Shown in pieces: positions 1-5,156 of a stretch of DNA of 5,156 bases (positions are counted from its first letter, which is position 1; the number at the start of each line of letters is the position of its first letter). Source of the stretch: Candidatus Bathyarchaeota archaeon (GTDB lineage Archaea > Thermoproteota > Bathyarchaeia > TCS64); assembly GCA_937877765.1 (NCBI GenBank), contig CALGBN010000276.1:1-5156 (forward strand), read 5' to 3'. Under the pieces are notes generated by a model. That model was not told the DNA's origin, made no database searches, and was given only the letters and a program-made list of their open reading frames with translations. Both the position numbers and the translations under genes were made by a program.

Positions 1-51
1 ATACGAGATGTAGAGAGGTCTCGTGGGCTCGGAGATGTGTATAAGAGACAG
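1..51 (+). other. Illumina Nextera i7 adapter (non-biological)
   Basis: This is library adapter, not genome. Positions 1-9 are the inner end of the P7 oligo (ATACGAGAT), 10-17 the 8-base index GTAGAGAG (Nextera index N707 in oligo orientation), 18-32 GTCTCGTGGGCTCGG, and 33-51 the 19-bp Tn5 mosaic end AGATGTGTATAAGAGACAG. Genomic sequence starts at 52. The match is exact to the known oligo layout and should be trimmed before any homology search. Confidence 0.98.
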
Positions 52-72
52 GTCTAGAACAATAGTCAGAGT

Positions 73-969
73 ATGGCAGATAGGCTCAAAGGTAAAACAG
101 TTCTTGTGACTGGGTCAGGTAGAGGTTTTGGTCAGGCTATGGCGGTTGCTTTCGCCGCTGAGGGTGCTCATGTGGTTTCTACGGCTCGAACCATGTCTGA
201 ACTCCGTAACACTGAGCATTATATTCAATCAGTTGGAGGACGTGTTTCCACTATTCCATGTGATTTATCCCGAGAGGACTCAGTATCGGAGTTGGTAATA
301 CAGTTAATCGATCTGGGTGGCGTTGATGTTATTGTGAATAACGCGGCAACCAGCCCATGGAAAACCATCGATGATATGACTACCGCTGACTGGAACTTTA
401 CCCTAGATGTGAACCTACGTGCGCCATTTATGCTGGCTAAGGGGCTCTACCAGAATATGTCTGAGAGGGGCGGAGGAGGCATAATCAACATCAGCAGTGG
501 GTCATCTACTAGAGGCTTCATGGCGGAACTAGCTTATTGCCCTAGTAAATACGGGTTAGAGGGCTTGACCCAGTGCCTCGCCTTGGAGCTAAAGAACCAT
601 AACATCGCCGTGAATAGTCTCAATGTAGGAGCCCCTCCTGGGTACAGGCTAAAACCCACCGAATTAACTGAGGAAGAAGCCCTGGATGTTCCAGAAGAGG
701 TAAGGAGCCGCTACGCGCCGGTTGATTTGATGGTCCAGCATTTCAGCAATGCATGGATTTTCCTAGCTAGGCAGAGGGCTGATGGTATCACTGGTCAGCG
801 GTTTAGTTCAAGGAAGCTTGCCGAGGAGTTGATGGCGCTGGGTGAGGCTGAGATCATCAAGCGTTACCGTGGTAAGCTGTTGGAGTCTGTGTATCAGGGG
901 ATTGATTTCCCTGAGAAGGTCAAGTACCAGACCCGTGAGGGTGGATGGAAAGAGATACGGTTTACCTAA
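73..969 (+). CDS. SDR family NAD(P)-dependent oxidoreductase
   Basis: Short-chain dehydrogenase/reductase of the classical type, 298 aa, predicted cytoplasmic. The Rossmann nucleotide motif TGSGRGFG is at residues 13-20, the adenine-contacting Asp at 64 (CDLS), NNAA at 89-92, and the catalytic tetrad is N114, S142, Y155 and K159 (YCPSK), with a PG at 189-190. Arg39 and no Asp at the end of the second strand favour NADP(H) over NAD(H), which is an inference. The protein is about 40-50 residues longer than a typical 250-aa member because of a charged C-terminal tail (about 250-298) that I do not recognise. The start is well bounded: an in-frame TAG lies at 55-57 and this is the first ATG after it. 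No Shine-Dalgarno is visible in the 21 genomic bases upstream. It converges on the DUF362 gene, with the two stop regions overlapping by 8 bp. Substrate unknown. Confidence 0.93.
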   Translation: MADRLKGKTVLVTGSGRGFGQAMAVAFAAEGAHVVSTARTMSELRNTEHYIQSVGGRVSTIPCDLSREDSVSELVIQLIDLGGVDVIVNNAATSPWKTIDDMTTADWNFTLDVNLRAPFMLAKGLYQNMSERGGGGIINISSGSSTRGFMAELAYCPSKYGLEGLTQCLALELKNHNIAVNSLNVGAPPGYRLKPTELTEEEALDVPEEVRSRYAPVDLMVQHFSNAWIFLARQRADGITGQRFSSRKLAEELMALGEAEIIKRYRGKLLESVYQGIDFPEKVKYQTREGGWKEIRFT

Positions 970-1981
970 GCTCGGACATGATATAGTCCAGTTGATTCTG
1001 GAAACCCTTGTCTTCCGATAGATTTTCCCCGTTTATCTCTATTTCAGATAAGTTTGGTTTACCGAGTCCTAGTTTTTTAGCTAATTTGAATTGTATCTGA
1101 TCTTGGGTATCATTGTCTACTACTCTTACAGTGCCATAATGCTTCAGTAGGGCAGCGGAAACCGCGTCAGATGCCACCATATTGTTGCTAGCGGTGATTA
1201 TTCCCGGCTCTACCTCGTCCTCTGGTTCTGTTCTGTATCCCGTGTTCAGCTTCATGGCGTCAGCGATCACCATGTCCACTTGATACGCTAGGTTGATATC
1301 CATCATCTTCTCGTAGAAATTCTCGCCATTATGCAGCCAGTCCCGCTCTTCTGCGTCGATTAATCCTACTCCTAGTTTTAGACCGCATGTGAAGGTGGCG
1401 CTTGTGTGGCTTCTAAGTATTGGCGTGAATATGATGCGCTCTGCTTCATAGACTGTTCTTGGTATTCTGAGCCCGTTTGGCCACCACATAGCCGCATCAG
1501 GCTCTACTATTACCCATTCCTCTTCCTCAAAATAGGAAATATTCAGCCCCATGTCTTCGACTACATCGGTGATGCCTAGGTTTTCCATGGTGGTTCGTGT
1601 TGGTAAGCCTCTGGCTCTGCCTGACATGTCGCCTACCGTGATATTTTCTGGTTTTTGTCCAGCCTCTATCAATAGCTCAGCGATGGTACGCACTGTATCA
1701 TAGTGAGTATCACGTGGATAAGGATCGTCTGTGTTACAGTTTGGCTTGATGAGAACATTACCATTGACGCCCATAAGCATGGGTTCCACTCCACCCAGTA
1801 ACTCGACGGCTCTTCTGATGCCTTTCTCCCTTTCATCTGTTCTGATTACTGATACTATGTTTTTTCCTTCATGCTTATATGGGTCCTTATGAAGTGGTTT
1901 CAGTTGTTTCAGCGGTGCATTGGGTGGGTTAGCTGCAAATTCCCGGTAGATTTTCATGGAGTTCTCATGGGTGACAATCAT
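962..1981 (-). CDS. DUF362 domain-containing protein
   Basis: 339-aa protein with the conserved blocks of the DUF362 family: NVLIKPNCN at residues 75-83, CGLKLGVG at 199-206, an aspartate-containing IADAMKLNTGYRTEP segment at 239-253, and the GIITASNNMVASDAVSAALL-type block at 260-279. Many family members carry a 4Fe-4S ferredoxin domain or a Tat signal. This one has only two cysteines (82 and 199), no CxxCxxC cluster and no signal peptide or membrane segment, so it is a bare, probably cytosolic version. Biochemical role unknown. The start is taken at ATG 1981. A second in-frame ATG lies at 1957 (residue 9), and neither has a Shine-Dalgarno. A TATA-like element about 30 nt upstream favours a near-leaderless start at 1981. 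It lies 37 nt downstream of the OCD-family gene on the same strand. Family assignment is firm, function is not. Confidence 0.88.
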   Translation of the reverse strand: MIVTHENSMKIYREFAANPPNAPLKQLKPLHKDPYKHEGKNIVSVIRTDEREKGIRRAVELLGGVEPMLMGVNGNVLIKPNCNTDDPYPRDTHYDTVRTIAELLIEAGQKPENITVGDMSGRARGLPTRTTMENLGITDVVEDMGLNISYFEEEEWVIVEPDAAMWWPNGLRIPRTVYEAERIIFTPILRSHTSATFTCGLKLGVGLIDAEERDWLHNGENFYEKMMDINLAYQVDMVIADAMKLNTGYRTEPEDEVEPGIITASNNMVASDAVSAALLKHYGTVRVVDNDTQDQIQFKLAKKLGLGKPNLSEIEINGENLSEDKGFQNQLDYIMSELR

Positions 1982-2003
1982 AGATAATGAAGGGTAAATG
2001 GGG

Positions 2004-2017
2004 TATGATATTATTTT
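2004..2017 (-). promoter_or_regulatory. TATA-like element upstream of the DUF362 gene
   Basis: On the minus strand the OCD-DUF362 gap contains the A/T-rich run AAAATAATATCATA, centred about 30 nt before ATG 1981. In archaea this spacing would place transcription start within a few bases of the start codon, which fits the missing Shine-Dalgarno. The call rests on composition and spacing only. The gene could equally be read through from the OCD gene 37 nt upstream. Confidence 0.35.
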
Positions 2018-3049
2018 CTAGGGATTGATGAAAAAATCGCTGGCATCCACTTCTCTTCCTAGCCCTTTCTCTTTGACTTTCTCATAAATCAGGTTGACCA
2101 CCGCACCGCTCTGGATATGGGTGCCATCGCTCTCAAAAACAGTAATATCCTCTGGGTTGTCTCTACCAGTTATCTTTTCAGCGATAACATGGCCGATTCT
2201 TCCCTGAATACTATCCCGGTTGATCGCCCCTGTATCTAGTGCAGCTGTTAACTCACCGATACTCAAGCATTTCTCGCTATCGATGACGATTCTTGATGCT
2301 CTTCTGAATGTTTCTGGATCCATTTCGGTTTTTTTAGGGCCGTCAGCTCCCATGCCGCTTATATGGGTACCTTCTTTTACCCATTTTCCCTTTACAATGG
2401 CTTTGTCTGCGTAGGTTCCTGTCACTATTAAATTTGATTTCTCTACTACTTCTCTTACATTGTCAAGTGCGATTATTTCGGCATCAGTATGATTGCTCAT
2501 GAACTCTGTAAATGATTCATCTTTTCTACGTCCCGAATGAGTGTAGACCTTATCAAAACTGATCGCTTCCTCTAGACATGCCAGTGAGCCCCTTCCTATT
2601 CGTCCTGTTCCTATGATGCCCACTGCCTCGATGTCTTTGTTTGCCATGTATTTGGCTCCAATAGCTGCCGCTGCGCCTGTTCTTAACATTCCTGAGTTTA
2701 TTTCTCCGGGTTTGGTTCCGAATGCGCCTCTGGTTCGTTTTATTATTGCCTTGATTTCACCTGTCTCTGGGTCAAGTATCTGGTTAATGTACTTGTGGGA
2801 GTCAAAGTGGAACGCGTGGCTTATGATGAATACCTTGGATTCCTCAAGGTATGCCATTCCCTGTCCAACGCTGGTGGTTCCGGGTGCTATGTGAGGAAGA
2901 TGTTTTCCCTTGATCTTTATCTCAAATCTCGGTGTCTCCTCTGCTTTTCCCAATCCATCTTGTCTGTAGGCGCTTTCCACTGCCTCTATGACTTCTCTTG
3001 GAGTCAGCTTGATCTGGGCGATATCGGTTGGGTCGATTAATAGTACCAT
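2018..3049 (-). CDS. Ornithine cyclodeaminase / mu-crystallin family protein
   Basis: 343-aa NAD(P)-binding protein of the OCD/mu-crystallin family, which includes ornithine cyclodeaminase, archaeal alanine dehydrogenase and imine reductases. Visible features are candidate substrate-binding R41, K72 (SKVFIISH) and R123 (LRTGAAAAIG), the Rossmann loop GTGRIG at 147-152 (where many relatives have GxGxQ), the GADGPKKTEMD block with catalytic-type D236, and a C-terminal FESDGTHIQ at 305-313. Between about 102 and 121 it carries some 10-12 more residues than I expect before the LRTG motif. An ATG 33 nt further upstream is in frame, but ATG 3047-3049 was chosen because GAGGA sits 9 nt before it, it follows the amidohydrolase stop by 2 nt, and the protein then begins like its family (MVLLIDPTDI). 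It is tightly coupled to the amidohydrolase gene. The exact reaction (cyclodeamination, amino-acid dehydrogenation or imine reduction) cannot be decided. Confidence 0.9.
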   Translation of the reverse strand: MVLLIDPTDIAQIKLTPREVIEAVESAYRQDGLGKAEETPRFEIKIKGKHLPHIAPGTTSVGQGMAYLEESKVFIISHAFHFDSHKYINQILDPETGEIKAIIKRTRGAFGTKPGEINSGMLRTGAAAAIGAKYMANKDIEAVGIIGTGRIGRGSLACLEEAISFDKVYTHSGRRKDESFTEFMSNHTDAEIIALDNVREVVEKSNLIVTGTYADKAIVKGKWVKEGTHISGMGADGPKKTEMDPETFRRASRIVIDSEKCLSIGELTAALDTGAINRDSIQGRIGHVIAEKITGRDNPEDITVFESDGTHIQSGAVVNLIYEKVKEKGLGREVDASDFFINP

Positions 3050-3051
3050 TT

Positions 3052-4539
3052 CTATATTTCCTCGTATTTGCTTCCATGCCAAAACGTCTTGTCGTTTGGT
3101 TTGAAATCATCTAGATCGATCAAATCTATGGCTTTCTGTGCCTCAACGCGTGCAAGCTCCATTACTTCCTCCGCGTCAACACTGAGTACCTCTTTGTTCT
3201 CCATCACAATTTCGCCATCTATTATCGTTGTATCCACATCGTTTCCATTGACATAAAAACAGAGCTGATGAGGCACATACGTAATGGGAGTAAGATGAGG
3301 TCTATCAAAATCAACAAGTATGATATCCGCTTTCTTCCCAGCCTCAAGAGAGCCAGTCTCATGGTCCATCTGCAATGCTTTTGCAGCATCTATGGTTACC
3401 ATTCTCAGAGCTTTACCACCCGGGAGGACTGCCTGTGTTTCATATCTTATCCATTGATGCCACATGGCTCTGGATATATCCTTGAAGAGATCAAAGCTGA
3501 ATCTAGGCGCAGAACCATCTGTTGTAATAGTACAGTTGGCTCCTGCCTCTATGAGTTCAACCAACGGAGCATATCCATACCATAGGTTTTCTCCTGTTGA
3601 TGGAGCTGATGCCACTGTTGCCTTGTTTTTCGCGATTACATCTACCTCGCTCTGTTTGAGACCGTTTCCATGTGCAATAACCACGTCTGGGCCCAGTACT
3701 TTGTCTACTGTCTCTCTTCCAAGATTCTCCACAGCCCAATCTATGGTGTCTCCAAAAATATGTGTATGAATCTGAACCCCGTATTCATCCGCTAGTTGCC
3801 TGAATTCTAGGGCTTTTTCCTTCATTACAGGGACGTGCTCTGGTTCATACTTGTGAGTATAACGTGTCCAAGTATGACGTCCAAATATGTAAGGAGGAGC
3901 AAGTGCTATCTTCACCCTCCCATCTGCCTTCATATGCCATTTCTGGATAATCTCTAGGCTATTCTTCAAGGCATCCTCATAGGTGAACTCTTTTCTCACC
4001 CACTCCCCGTTCTCATAAAAACTGCCTTTCCACTCATCTATATGTGGAATAAACAAATCTGGGGGACCAACCCCTAGCACAATCTTTGTACCTACCTTAG
4101 CATAAGCCTCAGCGTTTCTTATACCAAATATTGGGCTGTCTGTTCTAGCTGGCGTGGAACCTACTATAGATGCCCCCGTGGTAACCCCGAACCTGAGTCT
4201 CTCTAATGCGGCTAACTGGGCTTCTGCGTACCACCATTTGTCTGTTGTAGCATGCCAGTAAAGCTTGCCCGTTGGCCAACCGTGTCTTGGGTGATGAAAT
4301 CCGCCGATTAATCCGTGTCCTGAGTGACCGTAGGTGTCTATAAGTCCGGGCATTATGATTTTTCTTTTTGCGTTGATTTTTTTCTCTGAGCTGTATTTTT
4401 TCTCTAGCTGAGAGGTTTTTCCCACTTCTATTATTTTATCTTCGTTGATTGCTATGGCTCCGTCCTCTATCATGGTTCCTTCTTGGTTCATGGTGAGGAG
4501 GGTGCCTCCTGTGATCAGTATGTCCATCTCATTTTTCAT
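3052..4539 (-). CDS. Amidohydrolase family metal-dependent hydrolase
   Basis: 495-aa amidohydrolase-superfamily enzyme with the composite beta-sandwich plus TIM-barrel layout. The N-terminal sandwich strands (ILITGGTLLTM, residues 7-17) lead into MPGLID at 63-68. The barrel carries RFGVTT at 116-121, a beta-5 HTHIFGD at 258-264, a beta-6 histidine H290 (VIAHGNG) and the beta-8 aspartate D341 (TTDGSAP). The sandwich closes with GSLEAGKKADIILVD at 396-410. Overall it is closest to ATZ/TRZ-type aminohydrolases, but the HxxGD at beta 5 recalls the Amidohydro_3 (YtcJ-like) group. The usual HxH after PGLID reads Y70-G-H72, with H75 nearby, so metal binding may differ. It probably hydrolyses a C-N bond; substrate unknown. 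The start ATG 4539 has a weak AAAGG 9 nt upstream; M5 is an alternative start. It is first in the amidohydrolase-OCD pair and follows the tmk stop by 57 nt. Confidence 0.9.
   Translation of the reverse strand: MKNEMDILITGGTLLTMNQEGTMIEDGAIAINEDKIIEVGKTSQLEKKYSSEKKINAKRKIIMPGLIDTYGHSGHGLIGGFHHPRHGWPTGKLYWHATTDKWWYAEAQLAALERLRFGVTTGASIVGSTPARTDSPIFGIRNAEAYAKVGTKIVLGVGPPDLFIPHIDEWKGSFYENGEWVRKEFTYEDALKNSLEIIQKWHMKADGRVKIALAPPYIFGRHTWTRYTHKYEPEHVPVMKEKALEFRQLADEYGVQIHTHIFGDTIDWAVENLGRETVDKVLGPDVVIAHGNGLKQSEVDVIAKNKATVASAPSTGENLWYGYAPLVELIEAGANCTITTDGSAPRFSFDLFKDISRAMWHQWIRYETQAVLPGGKALRMVTIDAAKALQMDHETGSLEAGKKADIILVDFDRPHLTPITYVPHQLCFYVNGNDVDTTIIDGEIVMENKEVLSVDAEEVMELARVEAQKAIDLIDLDDFKPNDKTFWHGSKYEEI
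3059..3063 (-). promoter_or_regulatory. Shine-Dalgarno site that decides the OCD start
   Basis: GAGGA on the minus strand, inside the last codons of the amidohydrolase gene, lies 9 nt before ATG 3049. It is the clearest ribosome binding site in the window. It supports the shorter 343-aa OCD protein over a 354-aa version starting at 3082, and suggests translational coupling with the upstream gene. Confidence 0.75.
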
Positions 4540-4560
4540 CAGTCAAAACCTTTGGACTGA
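4539..4560 (-). promoter_or_regulatory. Imperfect 22-bp palindrome at the amidohydrolase start (candidate operator)
   Basis: TCAGTC (4539-4544) and GACTGA (4555-4560) are perfect 6-bp inverted arms around a 10-bp centre. Inside, AAA (4546-4548) pairs with TTT (4551-4553), so 18 of 22 positions obey dyad symmetry. The site begins at the first base of the start codon and lies just downstream of a TATA-like box, where a dimeric repressor would block initiation. As RNA it could also fold into a hairpin covering the weak AAAGG ribosome site. The symmetry is seen directly; the function is inferred. Confidence 0.45.
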
Positions 4561-4574
4561 ATGGGTGGAAGAGG

Positions 4575-4584
4575 TATTTATTAT
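4575..4584 (-). promoter_or_regulatory. TATA-like element of the amidohydrolase-OCD operon
   Basis: The minus-strand run ATAATAAATA is centred about 40 nt upstream of ATG 4539, in the 57-nt gap after the tmk stop codon. With archaeal spacing, transcription would start near 4553, giving a leader of about 14 nt. Read as a bacterial -10 box (GATAAT), it has no convincing -35 partner. Confidence 0.4.
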
Positions 4585-4596
4585 CAATCAAAATGG

Positions 4597-5108
4597 TTAG
4601 AATAGCTTTGAAACATGGGTCAATATCTCAGCATGCACCTGCTCTAGTGCATTACCTGCGTCAATAATCACAAGTTCACCGCTTTCAGCGTAGCTCAGAT
4701 ACTCAGATCTTACTTTCTTAAGATACTCGTTTTCCTCGAAAACTGTTCTCGCCCTGTCCTGAACTCTCTCCAGGCTCTCGTCTGGGTCGATATCAAGAAG
4801 AATAACTAGATCAGGCTTCAACGCATGCTTGTTTAGCTTTTTCATCCAATCAACATCAACGCCTGCTGCTCCCTGGTACGCGAGGCTACTGTGGAGATAA
4901 CGGTCGCTGATAACCACTTTTCCTTCGTTAAGAGCCTCTTTTATGATCTTTCCATGCTCTATGCGATCTGCCGCGAATAACAATGCTTCAGTTTCCGGAG
5001 TAAATGACCTGTTTTTGGACCTCATATAACTCCAGAGGAGGTTTCCGATTTGTCCATGGGTGGGTTCCATGTGGTGTTCCACATCATAGCCTTTCTCCTC
5101 AAGATACT
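4597..5108 (-). CDS. tmk: Thymidylate kinase, N-terminus cut off by the insert end
   Basis: dTMP kinase makes dTDP from dTMP with ATP, an essential step of dTTP synthesis. The visible part is 169 codons plus two bases. The reading frame stays open up to the insert boundary at 5108, beginning YLEEKGYDVEHHMEPTHG. The GTG at 5082 is therefore an internal Val codon, not a start. Diagnostic motifs are EPTHGQIG, the LLFAADR helix, the DRYLHSSLAYQG signature (Asp codon at 4903-4905), LVILLDIDP, and an RVQDRA...FEENEYL LID region. Missing are roughly the first 25-30 residues with the P-loop (expected GxDGxGKS/T), so the gene is truncated by library fragmentation and is not a pseudogene. The sequence style looks more archaeal than bacterial, a judgement by eye. 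It shares strand with the catabolic-type genes downstream but is housekeeping and probably functionally unrelated. Confidence 0.92.
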
Positions 5109-5156
5109 CTGTCTCTTATACACATCTGACGCTGCCGACGAATTAGACGGTGTAGA
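5109..5156 (-). other. Illumina Nextera i5 adapter, reverse complement (non-biological)
   Basis: Library adapter. CTGTCTCTTATACACATCT (5109-5127) is the Tn5 mosaic end, 5128-5141 is GACGCTGCCGACGA, 5142-5149 is ATTAGACG (reverse complement of Nextera index S510), and 5150-5156 GTGTAGA begins the P5 side. Genomic sequence ends at 5108. Confidence 0.98.

Noticed and set aside
3050..3082. An 11-residue longer OCD protein starting at ATG 3082.
   Set aside because: It would overlap the end of the amidohydrolase gene by 31 nt. The internal ATG at 3049 has a well-spaced GAGGA and gives a family-like N-terminus.
2220..3769. Several open frames of 60-105 codons on either strand within the amidohydrolase and OCD genes.
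   Set aside because: They overlie well-supported conserved coding sequence, show no recognisable domain, and look like antisense or shifted-frame shadows.
4540..4554. A bacterial sigma-70 promoter in front of the amidohydrolase.
   Set aside because: A GATAAT-like -10 exists at 4580-4585, but no TTGACA-like -35 was found at 16-18 bp spacing.
4561..4596. A possible terminator after the thymidylate kinase stop.
   Set aside because: There is no GC-rich stem followed by a T run and only a single TTTT on the coding strand. The nearby dyad at 4539-4560 touches the next start codon and fits an operator better.
5080..5082. GTG as the start of a complete 161-aa thymidylate kinase.
   Set aside because: The frame continues upstream with conserved thymidylate kinase sequence (YLEEKGYD) to the insert edge, and the P-loop would be missing. 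The gene is truncated by the insert end.
33..5127. Perfect 19-bp inverted repeats (AGATGTGTATAAGAGACAG and its complement) at both ends, resembling a composite transposon.
   Set aside because: They are the Tn5 mosaic ends of Nextera adapters, continuous with adapter and index sequence on the outer sides. No transposase gene is present.

Overview
The window is one 5,057-bp genomic insert (52-5108) flanked by sequencing-library adapter. Positions 1-51 are an Illumina Nextera i7 adapter and 5109-5156 are the reverse complement of the i5 adapter, so 99 bases are not biological. The contig looks like untrimmed assembly or amplicon output from an uncultivated organism.

Taxonomy can only be suggested. 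The terminal thymidylate kinase resembles archaeal forms (EPT-G-IG and LLFAADR motifs, an FE..EYLKKVR-type LID region). Two genes have A/T-rich, TATA-like boxes about 30-40 nt before their start codons, with little or no leader. The one tightly coupled internal gene has a good Shine-Dalgarno site instead. This mix is common in archaea, but a bacterium is not excluded.

Layout, left to right: a plus-strand SDR oxidoreductase (73-969) converges on a minus-strand group and overlaps it by 8 bp. Read 5' to 3', the minus-strand group is a thymidylate kinase truncated by the insert end (5108-4597), then a metal-dependent amidohydrolase (4539-3052), an ornithine cyclodeaminase/mu-crystallin family protein (3049-2018) and a DUF362 protein (1981-962). 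The amidohydrolase and OCD genes are 2 nt apart and are almost certainly co-transcribed. DUF362 follows after 37 nt and may also have its own promoter. No gene-free stretch exceeds 60 bp inside the insert. I see no RNA gene, CRISPR array, insertion sequence or clear terminator.

Inferred biology: the amidohydrolase, OCD-family dehydrogenase/cyclodeaminase and SDR together suggest a small metabolic cassette that hydrolyses a C-N bond and then performs NAD(P)-dependent chemistry on the product. DUF362 has no defined role here, and the substrate cannot be read from the sequence. The most distinctive signals are an imperfect 22-bp palindrome abutting the amidohydrolase start codon (a candidate operator), the altered HxH metal motif of the amidohydrolase (Tyr-Gly-His), and an apparent insertion near the active-site arginine of the OCD protein.
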